Positions 22,352-36,270 of a stretch of DNA of 64,000 nt are shown here, piece after piece; within the stretch, counting starts at the first letter, position 1, and the number at the start of each line of letters is the position of its first letter. The stretch lies in NCBI RefSeq assembly GCF_028858725.1, contig NC_084790.1, positions 9,738,169 through 9,802,168 of the forward strand. Direction: 5' to 3'. A program made the position numbers and the translations under genes. The notes beneath the pieces are model-generated. The model was not told where the DNA came from. It saw only the letters and a list, made by a program, of their open reading frames with translations, and searched no databases. The DNA comes from Colius striatus (taxonomy: Eukaryota; Chordata; Aves; Coliiformes; Coliidae).

Positions 22352-23239
22352 ACGGCTCGAAAGGGAGCGGGGAAGCTGGTGTTGCTGCGTGGTGCTCATT
22401 TTTAAAAACCTCTGCCTTGTTTTTAAGGCTTCATAAATGCGACAGAATAGGCTTTTTCCATAAGTGGCCTTTATGAGAACATGAAGGATAATTCATGTTT
22501 TGAAAAATGACAACAGGGTGATAAACCACACGAGTCGCGTTTTAAGTGATTCAATTAAAGTCTTGAGCTTCTAGCAGAAGTATTGGATGAGCAGGAAATT
22601 GGGTGAAGTCGCATGTTACTAGGCTGATTTTTGTGAATGTCCCTTCCCTCTACCCTCTCCAACCAGACAATTTTAAAAGCTGATGGGATTGTTGGCATAA
22701 AAGGGCATTTGGTGGTTTTACTTTTTTTTCCTTTTTTGTTACTTTTAACAGACTAGGGAACAATTGCTGATAGGCATAGCATTAAAGTACTTATCACAAT
22801 ATAATGGGAAATCGCATATGAAGCAGGATTGACCAATATCATAGTAACTGATGTGGCGTCACAGCCTTAGTGATCAGAGTGAAAAATTCTGCACCCTTCT
22901 CAAATAAGGACTCTCAGTTGAAATCATGTTGTTAGTTGTTTGGAGGCATTGCTCTTCCACAAGTATTGATAGTTCTCAGCATTATGAAACATGAAGTTCA
23001 CAGTTGTAGCCCAATATTTGATAGAGAATTCTGATCCGGTTTAGGAAAAAGTAAGTAAAATCCAAACATTAGAGAAACAAAGTGCAATATTAAATGTTTG
23101 CTTTATAGAGTATATTCTATGGCTGTTTGTACTTTTTTTTGTTTTAGTTTTGGTGCTGAATATGTCCTTGTAGACTCTGTTTCAAGAAAACAATATGTGG
23201 AAAACAATTTAATTTTTCCTATTGCTCTTCCTTGTGGAA

Positions 23240-23245
23240 AATAAA
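23240..23245 (+). terminator. Distal poly(A) signal AATAAA
   Basis: GGAAAATAAACTTTTGT followed by an A run and U/GU-rich sequence. It is the most likely main end of the transcript. Confidence 0.65.
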
Positions 23246-24002
23246 CTTTTGTAAAAAAAAAAAAATTGCTGTTATGTCATAACTTTTTATACGTTACCCT
23301 CTATGAAATCACAACCACGAAGTTAAACACTTCCTGTCTCAAGGGAAAAGCTATTTCTATAAGCGTGCCACTGCCTCTGGACAGGGCGGCAGGGAAGGGA
23401 TGGGGGAAAGTGGGAAAAGAGTGACTTCACACGAGTGTCTGGTTTGCGGTAGGGACTGGTTAGCTGGGCTCAGCGGGTGTAGAAGCTGCCTTTCCCGCCT
23501 GCATAGCTCTCAGCAGGGTGACAGGAGATGTCGGCAGTGCTGCACGTCTCTTCCGCATGCCATGCACAGCTGAACCCCTGACACAACGGCTGCCCGTCAC
23601 CCTTTGGTGTCAGCGTGTCGATTGACCTCAGAGGAGGTTCATCGGGCCAGCAGCCAGGAGCTTGACTGGCCTGCTCGGCCTGTTCCTGGCCATTGGTGTC
23701 AGGGACTGGGGACCCTGCGTTCCCCTCGTACCCTACCCTTGGTTTTGTGGTGCAGCTGCCAACATGAACAACCCAGATATTTGATCTAGCGCTGCACATA
23801 ACAGTAGGTCCTCCCTCTGAGACTGTTTCAGCTTAATTTTGAGTTTGTTAATGATGGGAACCCAGGCAGAATTTTTAGGGTCTTTTTTGTCCATTAATAG
23901 TAAATTTTTGTCTGAGTGCTGGTTCAGTAAGAAACATGAAAAAGGCTGTATCTCACTTTGTTCATCGAATTGGAGTTCCTATATAGCCAAGTGACAAAGT
24001 GC

Positions 24003-24021
24003 TTTTTTTTTTTTTTTTTTT
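24003..24021 (+). repeat. Poly(T) run
   Basis: About 19 T. It could be the end of a very old retroposed copy on the minus strand, but nothing beside it is recognised. Confidence 0.8.
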
Positions 24022-26518
24022 GTTCTAATACCACCACAACCCTGCTCAGTAACCAAGTTTGTAATGCTTTGTGTCAGTGCTAGAATTTAAATCTGCATCG
24101 GCACCATTAGAGGGATGCACACTCCTGTTAGTTCTGTGTAACCTTTTATTGAAATCTCTTCGGTTTTGGTCCATAACCTCTACTTAAATAATGTAAGCTT
24201 AATTTTATTGCCAACATTGTTATAAAGCTGGAAGTTACCAAAGTTTTAGTATTCAGGGTCTGATTTTTTTTTTTTTATGTGAATGCTTCTTATGAATAGT
24301 AAAATACCTGTGCACACATACAAGTCAGTGCAGCGCCAGGGGGTAAAACTAATGTCTCTTCCACATCAGCTGTCCATAAAAACATACCAGTTAAGTGCTC
24401 GAACACTCAAGCTTCTGGGAGGCACAGGGCAATGTTGCAAAGCTGATCAACACCTTTTCTGGCAATTATCTAACTAAATCATGTATTTAGCACCTTTTAA
24501 CTCCTCTCTACATTTAAATTCATGTTTTACAGAAATGAACCACTCACTTGCCATAAACTCCAGCCACCTTGTCTTTCTGCAGCACGGCCACAAGCAGGAA
24601 GCCCAGATACAGGAGTGAAGAAGAGTTTCCAGAAGCATCTTTGAAGCTGGATGTCCACTCAATCACAGCTTTATTACCACCAATTTGAGCCGACTCCTGT
24701 GACTCGAGGTACAGAAAGTCAAGTGCCCAAAGCAGAATTTCAGTAGGCTCGTGCTGCAGGAGGACAAATGCTTCTGTGGACAGAGTCCAGACCTCCTACA
24801 GGTCATGGATTTCAAGCAGAGCTCCCCTTCTCAGATCACAGAGAACTTGAGGAGGTACTAGGAGTTGCACTGCATGACCATTATTGTGTATTTCTGCTCC
24901 CAGATGTTGGGCTTTTAGTGAAAGTCTAGCAAAGGCACATTGTCAGGCATGTTCCACCTGCTCTCCACATCCTGGAAACAGGAGAAAAGTAACCTATTTC
25001 TTTTCCCAGCAATCATTCACTCCTGGAACACCCCCACCCAGCTACAACATGCTATTTTTAGAGCTGGATCTCCCTGTCTCCTGACCCAGTGGACGTTAGG
25101 AAAGAGAGGCAGCTTCTGAGCAGAGGCCAAGCACGGACACGAAATCCGAGCAGAGTTGTGTGCCTCTCCTCTAATCCAGGTCATTACAGGGAAGACTTGG
25201 AGTTCAGCACGCTGCATGTTGAGTTTGCTTCAGGCACTTTGCTATAATAAATGTTTGTTATATTTGGATGACAGACCATGACCTACAACAGTGAAGGTGA
25301 GAGCTTTAAAAATAACATTAAAATTGAGTTGTTGGAGGAATGTGTTTTTAGGGGAGTAGGAATATTTTGTAGTGGTGTGATGCTGTCCGGTCGTTCTCAA
25401 GGAAAATATGGTACTTTTGTTTTCAACTGAATGTGCAGAGGGAACATGGTGAGGGGAGGGAAAACATAGCAAAACCTGATATTATTTATTGTTTTCTGAA
25501 AGTTAATATAATTTCCCGGACCTAAACAAGGCCTCTCTGTTGTTGGACTATCTCAAATCAAAGTTAAACTCCAGGCTACAGGTGGTCATAGAAAACATGT
25601 CAAGGTTACTCATCAGCTAAGAAACAATTTAATGAATCCCTCTGTGGTTCGGTAGCTCTCTAAAAGGTTCAGAGTATTCACAGGATGGTGACTTCTGATT
25701 TACTAATGATTTTTTTATTATTATTTACACCATTGCTTGGGGCCTGCCTACCCTAAATCAGTTGAGGTCTGTCAACATTGCTCCATTTCTTCTGTAAGCA
25801 GCCCATTTTTTCCTGGTTAAGATTGCTGAGAGAATAGGTCACCGTAACATCTTCAGGTCCAATTTAAAAAATTATTTCAACATTAAATATGCAGTATAAA
25901 CAAAGAGAAACCTGCCTCAGTGTTTTATAGCTATTTAATTACCTCTCATAAATTAAAGTAAACAACCCTCTACCTATCTTTTAACAGGCCGAGACAGGCA
26001 AGACAGTTTTACTGCTGACCATTATTTTTTTAGTGCATGAAACACCATTTATTGTGACAGAGTTGCACACCTCCAAAGCAGTAAAGCGATTTATCAGTTG
26101 TACCACGTAAAGCTATCCTCGCAAAGAAAAGAAATGAAGACACCACCACCTGGCCTGTGCAGAAGTAGAACAACGTACTTGAAATTAACTTTCAAACCAC
26201 AAGACTCTGCTTGCTTTTCTGGCTGATTTGCCTTTTTTTTCCCCCTTGTGGTTCACAGGAGGTAACAATCTTCTCTTAATCTCTTTCCCTGTCTTCCCTT
26301 TCCTGTAGTGTATTCAAACTTCTTAATGCCTCAAAACATCCGACTTCATTTTATGCTTGTATTAGTTTTTATATCCTATGGCACCACTCATGTAAAGCTG
26401 GATTTCCTCTTTATGAAAATCCCTCCCACCTACCTTTTTGACGTAAAATGTCTTTTCGGAATGCACTTTAAAAGCCACTACACATTTTCTCTCCCAAACC
26501 ATCTTTTTATTGAAAAAA

Positions 26519-26577
26519 ACACTAGGAATAGTGGTTAGTGGTTAGTAGATAGAAGATTCCTAGTGAATTCCTAGTGT
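26519..26577. repeat. 11-bp inverted repeat with a duplicated arm
   Basis: ACACTAGGAAT at 26519-26529 pairs with ATTCCTAGTGT at 26567-26577. A further copy, ATTCCTAGTG, lies at 26556-26565. Confidence 0.6.
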
Positions 26578-29500
26578 AAAGCTTAACTTTTTCACAATAT
26601 GATCTAGTAAAAAGGCAATTGCAATATGGGAACAATTTAAGGTATTTCAGCACTGTTAACTTGAAGTATTTCACAACGTACACAAACTGCCATAATTTGA
26701 AGGTGATTTTATCAGAGATGAAAAGCAAGCACAGGAACTACTCATACTGGACTACACCACAACCAACTTGTGTCTGTTTTTTTACCTGTCAGAAAACACA
26801 TCCTACCACTGTCTCTACAATTATCCCTCCATCCCCAAAAATACCCAAATTAAGCATTAAGTAGTTTATAAACATCATTTTTATGTAGCTAGCATAGGGA
26901 AGCCTGTTGTAATGAAGTCTGTATTACCCTACATTTGTACTGATCCTTTTTGCTTAGCATCTGCAATTAGTAATTTTCAAATACAGTAATTTCTTTGGCA
27001 TGTATTTGGTACTCTTCCACAATGTTGCATGCCCTAATACTAACTAGACTTCTGGCACTATCAAAAGAAATATGAAAAAAATACACTTGAGAGCATGCTT
27101 AGGGTTGAAACTGAGTACAAGCAGCATGTTGATTCCATTTATTTGCTGCTGGAAAAGTCAACCTCCACTATGCTAAACCTTCATCTCTCAGCAACTACTT
27201 GATGAATGCAAAATACCAACAAGAAGTAATATCTTTTTGACTCACTGCGAGCAGATCTGAAGGGGAGGAAGACATTTGCTTTTTTTGTAAAGAAAGAGCA
27301 GTGCAGGGAGAAGGAAGAAACTCAAATTTTGCACTGACAACTGGCTCCTCTACGCATAGCATCCAAGCAGCCACAGAGAGAGAAGGGCAGACATCTCACC
27401 CCTGATGAACACACAGATATCTTTAGCTCAATAGTGAGGTCTGCAGTTTGTAAGCTCATTGCAACAGGAAAGTCCCTTGCTGAATGCAGTGAGAGCCCTC
27501 TAGGAACATCTGATGGAGCAACTTCCCCATCCATCTGCATCACCCTGATCGCCCATGTGAGTCTGCAGGGATATCGTCTGCACACACCCTGAATACACAC
27601 ACTCACACATACAGTCTGCGGATGAAGAGCAGCTTTGATTTATGTGGTCCAGAAGTCTGCCGAATGGTTACACAAAGCAGAGATCTTTCGAGTTCAGACA
27701 AGGACATTTTGGACTTGGGCACACTGTTGTATTTTCCAACCTTATATGAAGATGTTCTGTCTCTGCAGCCCATAGATCTTTCTAAATATGGTGTCAGTTT
27801 TAATAAGAGGTTTCAAAACGCTGGTATGGGATTATTTTCGGGTGCTCTGAATCCTACCCAGGAACTGAAACAAACACTTTTCTCCAGCCCTCTGTGCAAG
27901 CCAAGTTGTTGACAGGAGGAGCAAGAGCTCTGGGGACCTTTAAAAAATTTCACATTCGTAAATTTGAACCCAGGCCCCCAAGAAGTTTTAGGGCTAGTGT
28001 CATTGCAAAATGACAAAGAGTGGAAAAAAGAAAAAAAAAACAAACCAAGCCCTAAGAGCAATGTAGTTTGTTGATAAATAGAAGCTCCTGGGATTTGTCA
28101 GAGGCAGCAGCATGTGCCACGGACATAGCCATTGTGATATATCAAGGAACCTCCTCATAGTGATGGGATGCCATCGATTTGCTTTCAGTTTAGTCCCACA
28201 TCACTCAGCAATGTTGAGAGAAACACAGTGCAGCAAATAAAGTACAGGCTTTGCAAAGGGCGCTGCTCCCGGGATGCTGCTGGCTGCAGGGCACGAGCAG
28301 TGGGCTAGCACAGAACATCTGACACTGGGCAGCTGAAAGAGAGGCAGCCATGTTAATGGTGTGCTATGGGAACAGCGTGTCTTGTCAGCAGGCTCCAGGC
28401 ACCTTCTCCTTGAAGCAGGGATAGTGAAAGTGCACCCTCATCCTCAGCAAGGGCTGGCTGACTTTCAGCAGCAGCTGCAGAGAAAAATCAATCCCTTGCC
28501 TCCTCAGGTGACTTCTGTAAAAGGTCCTGCTGACACGAGCCTACTGGCCTCATCCAGGGTGGGGGACAGGGATTGTGTCACCATGTTCCCTAGGAGGGTC
28601 AGATCCGCCCACACTTGCATCGGCTTTATATTCTTGGCTTCTCCTCCAGAATTCACAGCTGACACTAGTTATTTCTAGGAGTTCTTTCTGAAAGGAAAAA
28701 GCAAGGGTAGGGGAAGATGGTTGCAATTATTTAAATAAATAACATGTAAGCAACTGGTCTTATTAAAGAAACAGGAATGATAGGCCCAGTCTTTTCACAT
28801 CTTATGTGCTTACATGGATTATGACAAGCTCAGCTCTGCACAATTTTGGGAATGCACATTTTTCTCCTACATGATAGTGCACAGAGCTAGCTTTTTTTTT
28901 TTTTTGATGGAGGGCTCATTTCATAAACACTGTATATAGAAAAGGCAAAAATGATCATCAAAAGTAGGATTTGTGGCTCACTGACTTTGTTCACTGAGTT
29001 AAAACCTAAAATTTCTTCCATTCTGTCGGTTTCATTGTAGTTCACTGACTTGATTTACTTTTGGCTCTTTAACTTCTTGTAGTTCTGATTCACAATGACT
29101 GCATTACTAAACCTGTAGAAAAAGGAGTTTTAAGATTTGTCAATTATCTTTATTTCTGTAGAAGAAAACTGATAGAGTGCTTCATTCAAACCACACAGGA
29201 TCAATACAAAGCATGACAACCAGAAAAAGGCAGTTCTGGGGGTATGGCTGGACACTGATCTGTGAAGAACATTGTGTGTTCCCCTGCACATCTAAACAGT
29301 TGCTGGCAATGTGCCTAGAGATTTTGAATATTGCGTGTCTGTCAAATAAATCAAAAACCCAGATGTAGAATCTGGCAATGATGGCATTCTGCTGGTGACT
29401 TTCAACCCATAAGCTATTAAGTAGAACACAGACAAGCATTAATATTGCAGGTTTTAATCAAATATTCCAGGCAGCTGCTTTATTTATAGGAAAATTGACA

Positions 29501-32500
29501 ATTATTTCTTTCTGTTCATCAAACTGGTATTTCAAAAGCTTTTTTTATAAAAAGGAAAAGTTCTAAGAGGTGACTTCTGTCTCAAATCATAATCATCAAA
29601 AATGTGTCATCAGCTATCAAAACATCACCTCTATGGAATAACAAGGAGGAAATTGTTCAACTTTGTTGTATGAATGAAGGTAATGAAATTTCAATTATGA
29701 CTTCTGAACTGAAAGGAGTGCAGCAGTCTATAAGCTTAATGTAAAATTAAGAGACACATTCTAGCTTGTGCAACTTACTGAAGACAAATTTGCTGGAGGC
29801 ATTCTTGTGTCTTACTTGGTGATTTCTTTGGCCCAAACCTGAGAATTCTGCAACCAAAACTGCAGCCCAAGCTCCATCAGACCTGCCAGTTTCATGAATA
29901 CATCACAGTGCACCCAGCACACCCACAACTGCTTTGCACTTATCACAGCCCATCTAACGTCTCCCAGGCTGACAGCACACCCATTATGTCACTGGGCACA
30001 TGGATTCATTTTGCATGTGCTCTGCCAAGTTCAAGGGAACTTCTATAATTCATTAGTAACATACTTGATGACACTGAGAGGGTTTGGTTTTTTATTTTCC
30101 CAGAGCTAGAGAAACTAAACTGAAAAGCACACTGTATTGCTGCATTTTGCTTTAAGTCGCTGTGTGTTTCAAAAAGCTAGAGGTCTTGCTAGCCAGCCGG
30201 TGCTGAGTTCTCCGATACCCACATCATCTACTAAGACACTACTCTAATTTCCAGTGCTTTCTAAAGCAACTGGTGCTCTCACTGACAAGTTATTTGTCCT
30301 GTCAGTCTGGAAGGACAGCAGTGGTGGTGTCCAGCACTGCTGGCAGAGCACTTGGATAAAGATAAGTATGTTGAGTAATACAGATAAGCCATAGGCCACA
30401 TGGAGAATTGCCACTTTGAAGACCTGCTACCCAAAATCTCATTTACTAGCGTCCCCCTGACAGGTCTGTGCACCAAAACACACCCCCTATGTCTGCTGAA
30501 GGAAGGAAAGCAATCCTCCTGTACTCTGTGCTCGTGAAACCTAGTTTGTCAATTCTGCAGTTATCTGAAGAGTTACCTAAAACAGTGATCACAGACTGAA
30601 TTGCGAAAATTCAGCCTTACAGTTTACAGTGGCATTATTATACTTACATCTTGCTGCTTCTCACATCAGAGGTATGATCATGGTGTGTATTAGCCATGAC
30701 TGAGAGCAGCAGACATTTCAAAGCACAAGGTGACTATCCTAATGCCTCTTAATGACCACACAAGGAAAAGTTATCAATGGTTAACCCTTAAAAGCTAACA
30801 TGACCTCACCTTTTTAACATAACATAAACTAGTCGTGGTCTTCCATTTCTAACCTTATTGGTGCTCATCTCCTTTCATTCATTGTCAAGGTCAAGGCTTT
30901 ATAAACTAAGCAGTGTTTATGCTAACCATTAGAAACCTGCTTTTCAACAAAAATAGTTGCTTAAGAAAGCCTTTATTTATTACCAGGAATATTCAGTGGA
31001 ATTAATAAATATGCACTAATAAGCATGAAAAAAGAACTGAAATTTCTGATTTGATCTCTGAATTTGCTCTCGGTCTGTGTCTTTGAACAGTGGATTTATA
31101 AGCAATTCTTATAGCCAGATATATGGTTTAAATGACACTATCAAATCTAACTGCTGCCGCTGCATGCTAGGTCAACCAGCTACCTGGTGCTTAGCCGTAA
31201 TTCTTATGCCATAAAAGCCTTGGTATATAGGAGACTCAGCATTTGAAAACCATCTTAGTGACCTCATTTTACAGTCTTCATAATAACATACTGAGTATTT
31301 TAAAGACTACTTTCCCACTTTCTTATGCTTTTTCCACTATGATCTCAGTAGAGTCTTCAGGCTTTCAAAGCTGAACAGGCTTAGAAATTTTAAATAGTAA
31401 CATATTCCACTTACTTTCCATCTCTTCATATTTTACAATATGACCATAAAGTGTTAAATGAAGCCTCAGATAATTTTGGATTTGAATGAGGTTTCATGTG
31501 AGTGAATCATAAAACAAGCAGCATTTTCTGTAAAGAGAAGGGAAGGGATCCTTTGCCAGGGAGAGCTACCCAAATGATTTCCTTAATTATGTTTTCAAGT
31601 CCATGTGCTTCTTTTTAAGCAAAGGAAGACTAGACAATTGCTATAATCAGCAACACATTCCAGCTATTCTAGTTTAAAAGACTACATCAAATAACAGGAA
31701 AAAAAAATCTAAGATTTCATTTGAAGATTAAAAAATAAAATGTTTTTCAAGCAAACAAACAAACAAAAATATATCAGTAATTTGCTTTCCATATTTAAAT
31801 ATTTTTATGGTTCTTCCGCCATCAGTGAGTGTAATAAATTACCCTCTGGAGGCTTAAAATTAAATTTTCCTTACCAAAGAAATTGTTTTACGTTTCATTT
31901 TCTATGGGGCTACATTTTTTAAACATCCATTGAAGCTAATCAAGTAGAACATAGGACTTAGAGCTCAGGATACATGACTGCATGCGAAATTTCCTCTTTT
32001 CCTGTTTCCATGTACATGCATATTGTTTGAACAGAGACTGAAAGCAGAATTGACCAAATAGTGTATTGCTGCAGTTTCTTAAAGGTATTAACCATTTCAA
32101 ATGCTTTATTATGTATAAAAGGAATGAATGATGACTTTGGAGATAACCTTGACTGATTCAGATTTCCCTTTGTTTTATTACCTGTTCTCCAGAGGGACAG
32201 ATTTGTTAAGTTTTGCACCATATATCTCAAAGCAAACCTGCTCATGAAATGCACCAGCGTTCTCACTTCTGTTTTCTTCATGTATATTCAACCCATATGT
32301 TTGAAATGCTTTTAAGAGTCACTGTTATTAAGTGGATAATTGTGTTAGGTTAAATTTAGAAATAAGGAAATATGTTGGGAAAAAAGTGCATTAAAAATAC
32401 ACTTGTAAAATGACACATGCCTATTTTTGATTTATGGAGCAGTCAAGCTCGGAAAATGATTTGAATGTAGGAGCAGGAAGACAGCTGGTGGATGCATACC

Positions 32501-32818
32501 AGAGCATACAACTGCTGCCTAAATGAAATTGCCATGTTTCTTGTTAAAGATCAGAACAATGCTAGGACAAACTCTGGAGGTAAATTCTGCAAACCTTGCT
32601 CTAATGAAAAGTTACCCCTTCAGCCCAGGTCTAGCTCTCATGCTATTCTGTAAAGTTTTGTTCCCAATCTACTGTAAACAGGAAATCAAGGGCAGACAAG
32701 ATAGGAAAGAAATGCAAAATACCCTGTCAAACGTGCTGTGTAATGAGTTGACAAGACATGCTCAAACAGAGGGCTTACTTAACAGAAGCTGAGTCATGTT
32801 TTTGCAAACCGCTGCCTG

Positions 32819-32880
32819 ATTTCCCCCCACCCTCTCCTCCTCCCCTTTTGTTTTTTCTCCTTTTTTTTTTTTTTAATTTC
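32819..32880 (+). repeat. Polypyrimidine tract
   Basis: C/T-rich with a long T run; low complexity. Confidence 0.75.
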
Positions 32881-33448
32881 TGAGTCATCTCAGTCAGCCC
32901 TGACATATCCCTCCTCTGCATGGGGGATCAAGAGCAGCCATTTATAGCAATTGGCTTGGTAACATGTGAAGCCAAACTAGCAGGAAAGGAACGGGGAGGG
33001 GGGGGAGCACAAAAAAATAATGGCTGAAAATCCTTGACAGCATAATTTTTTATAAACAAAACCTCCTCTTTCCTACACTGTGTGATTTTTTTCAAGGAAA
33101 AGCAGCAGAACAAAGTAGCTGTGATTGCAACAGGGCAGGTTAAGCACTCTGCTAAACCAAACACAAGGTTTGTTAACTCAGTCTGAGCCTCCAAAGGTAA
33201 TAGCGGACTTATCCTCACACTGCAGGTGGGGAGCAAGTGACACCTCATAAACTCTCTCACCTGACTGGAGGAGATATCAGAAATATTTAGTTGCTATAAC
33301 TCTAAGCACTCTGCCAGGCAAATATGTCTGTGCTCCAGGCATGGCTAGGTGGCTGAGAGAAGGGGAACTGCACAAGTTTGACTTTGCTGCTTAAACAAAC
33401 AGCAGAAACTACAAACTACTTCACATCATATATTAGCCATACTTTACT

Positions 33449-33497
33449 AAAAAAAAAAAAAACAAAAAACAAACAAACAAACAAAACAACAAAAAAG
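33449..33497 (+). repeat. A-rich (AAAC)n repeat
   Basis: A run followed by AAAC units. Confidence 0.85.
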
Positions 33498-33879
33498 GCC
33501 CAAATTTGAAAAGCAAAATGTAAAAACTTTCATTTCAATTGCTATGTTGTTACAGAGCATTAGAAGACCATTCTAAATTGAGGAAGATTTGAAGACACAA
33601 CTAGAGTGAACTCCGACATTAAAAATCTGACATTCGTAACTCTGGACATATGCCTGTACATTAACTTCAAACATATTCCTTTTAAAAAAATAATTTTCTT
33701 GTCCTTTCTTTTGAATGGTTGGAGTTGGCAATACTGATTTTTACATCATGCACACTCACCACTAAGTATTTAAAGACGAAAAGTGTGAATTGCACAACTA
33801 GTAATGAGACTGTGCTGCTCAGGAAAAATACTTGGCAACAGCTATGTGGAATACCTGAAACTGATGCCGTGAAGAAGCC

Positions 33880-34290
33880 AGTCAGGACTCAATAGCCAAT
33901 GTGAGCAAAGCTATTGGCAATGCTTGATATCATTGCAGATTTGCCTCTTGGCATATTTTGGCTATTGTTTTATTAAATGGTTCATTTTTTTCCACTTGTC
34001 CACTCATCTTAGGCCTATAGGGAGTGTGTAATTGTCAATTAATTTCCAATAGTTTGCTCATCTGCTGCACTATTTGTGCACAAAAATGGGCTCCTCTGTT
34101 TGATGAGATGTTTATAGGTACCCCAAACTGAGCTATTATTTCATTTAACAGTACTTTAGTTACTTCTCTGTCTTTATTAGTCCTACAAGGGAAAGCTTCT
34201 GGCCATCTGGAAAAGGTACCTGTCAGCACCAACAGGTACCGATAACCCCTTTTCCTTGGGAGTTCTGAAAAATCAATTTGCCAATTTTCT
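33880..34290 (-). pseudogene. ERV integrase fragment
   Basis: Open in part (34232-34035) with TFSRWPEAF and FGVP...ISSNRG. The first acidic catalytic residue (QIDF, codon near 34274-34272) is kept. The second catalytic position is Asn (codon 34100-34098) instead of Asp. A GQVE segment near 34000-33990 carries the third residue but lies past a frame break. Inactive. Confidence 0.82.
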
Positions 34291-34347
34291 CATGAAACAT
34301 TTCCCCTATGAATTGTACCCAACTGTACCAGATTCCCACTATTAGGA

Positions 34348-34548
34348 TTATTTACTTAGAATCTGTCCATCATTCAAAGAGTCCTTCTTTAGGTCTGGTC
34401 TGCTGGAATACACAACCTCCATCATGTCTACGCAATCATGGGTCAATAGCTTGGTAGCTATTTCACTGAGGAAAGAAGCTGGGTTCACAATGTTAGTGAC
34501 TTCTATTGCAACACCATCAGATTCCATCAGGATAGATTGATATTTCAA
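34348..34548 (-). pseudogene. ERV RT connection / RNase H-region fragment
   Basis: A 66-codon open stretch containing NPASFL, LTHDC and YSSRPDLK, typical of the segment just before RNase H in class I ERVs. Confidence 0.7.
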
Positions 34549-35039
34549 AAATCTGGATGGAGAAAGTCAGTGTTCTTCTTTTGCTCAAGAACAGTCAATA
34601 CAGCATGAGACACCATCACTGTCATATTTTGGCCTAGAGTAAATTTTTGAGCTTCTCAATATTCAGTATTACAGCTGCCACAGCTTGTAAACATCCTGTC
34701 CAGCCTTTGCTTACTTCATCTAGTTGTTTGGAGAAGTAGACCACAGCTTTTTATGAGGCCCTAGACATTGGGCCAAAACTCCCAAGGCAATGATTTGTTT
34801 TTCATGAGAAAGGAGCCAGAAGGGTTTTGTAATACCTGGCAGTCCCAAGCTGGGGCTGTCATGAGTTCCGTTTTCAGAACATCATAAGCATTTTGAGCTT
34901 CTTTTGTCCATACCAATTTGGCAGGGCTATTGTTCAAAAGTTCATAGAGAGGCTTTGCTATTATCCCATAGTTATAGATCTACAGCCAGCACCAATCTGT
35001 CATTCCCATTCCTTCATCATTCCAGGTAGTGGAGTGTTA

Positions 35040-35480
35040 CAAATAGCCTCCTTTCGCTCGGGTCCCAGTTCTCGTCGTCCTCCAGAGACTTCATATCCCA
35101 GGTAGGTCACTCGCTGCTGAACCATCTGGGCCTTCTGTTGAGAAACTCAATATCCATTTAGTCCAAGAAAATTTAATAGACTTACAGTCCACTGTATACA
35201 GTCTCCTTCTGTTTCAGTTGCTATTAGCAAATCATCTACATATTGCAGAAGAGTTCCTTTCCTAGAGGGAGCTTCCCAACTTTCTAATCCTCATGCCAAT
35301 TGATTTCTGTTTTTAAATCCGTGAGGTAGCACTGTCCAGGTAATCTGGTTTTCCATCTAGAAGTTGGACTTTCCCACTCAAATGCAAAGAACTTTTGACT
35401 TTCTATGGCTAAAGGCAGGCAGAAGAAAGACTCTTTCAAGTCTAAAGATCTAATTCTCCCTAAGTTTTGTAAGCAGGGTG
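35040..35480 (-). pseudogene. ERV reverse transcriptase fragment
   Basis: The catalytic YVDD motif sits at 35242-35231 with LLQ before it and LLIA after it, the usual context. The flanking frame breaks repeatedly, so no product is possible. Confidence 0.85.
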
Positions 35481-36228
35481 TATGAGTTAGGTACCACTAG
35501 ACGTATGTCTTCAACAATATTGTTTATTGCTCTGAGTCTTGCATGACTCTTAAGATCTGTCAGGTTTCTTGACCAGTAAAATAGGAGTTTTAAATTCTGT
35601 TTGATGTTCTACCAAGAGTCCCTGGGTTTTTTTTGGTTCTTTTTTTTTTAGTTTTCCAATCAATGGATACTGGGGTTATTTTCGGACAGAGGTGGCACCT
35701 TCCTTAAGTTCAGTCACTATCGGGGTAGCATTTTTACTTCTCCTCGGAATTCCTGAGGCCCATACTCCTGGATATAACTGACTAACAATTTCTTTGAAGA
35801 CTGTTGTTACTCCAGTAGTTTTAGCAGGAGTTATTTTATTTAGGCTCAGGATATCAATTAGTTGATTTTTTTTTTTACTTTAAATAATATCTCCCCGTGT
35901 TTAAATTTTATTTTGGCTCCAATTGTTATAATAAATCTCATCCCAACAGGGATTTAGGAGCATCTGCAACATATAAAAATTTGTGCATTCCAATTTGTCT
36001 CCCCAGTTTCTATTTGAGAGGTTCACAAAAGAATGCCCTTTTCTGTTGGCCAATCGCTTCCACTATATTCACAAAATCTTTGCTTATGGGCAGTAATTCA
36101 AAACAGAAAAGAGCACCAATATCAATTAAAATCTAACTCCATTTTTTCTTCCAATGGATCCACCGGGGTAGATTCCCAGGTCCCTGCCAAGTAGAGGTTA
36201 TCCTTCTAGGGTCCTGTAAAAGCTTTGG

Positions 36229-36270
36229 ACACTCCCTCTTCCAATGCCCCTCCTGTTTACAGCACAAACA
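36229..36270 (-). pseudogene. ERV gag nucleocapsid zinc knuckle
   Basis: Translates as CLCCKQEGHWKREC, fitting C-X2-C-X4-H-X4-C. This motif binds the packaging signal of retroviral RNA. Only one knuckle is present, as in gammaretroviruses. Confidence 0.85.

Larger units (their letters stand above)
20600..23262 (+). other. ARRDC3: ARRDC3 3' UTR (approximate end)
   Basis: From the stop codon to just beyond the strongest distal AATAAA. The length of about 2.66 kb is in line with the long 3' UTR of vertebrate ARRDC3. Several U-rich stretches and an AUUUA-type element (near 21221-21227) are visible. Small ORFs here are not convincing genes. Confidence 0.75.
23263..33870. other. Downstream intergenic DNA
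   Basis: No gene, RNA gene or clear transposon seen over about 10.6 kb. It holds a poly(T) run (24003-24021), a GC-richer patch (23380-23800), an inverted repeat at 26519-26577, a pyrimidine tract (32819-32880) and an A-rich tract (33449-33497). The ORFs are short and lack family resemblance. Confidence 0.55.

Noticed and set aside
23470..23799. 109-codon minus frame in a GC-richer patch
   Set aside because: No recognisable domain, no promoter or splice signals.
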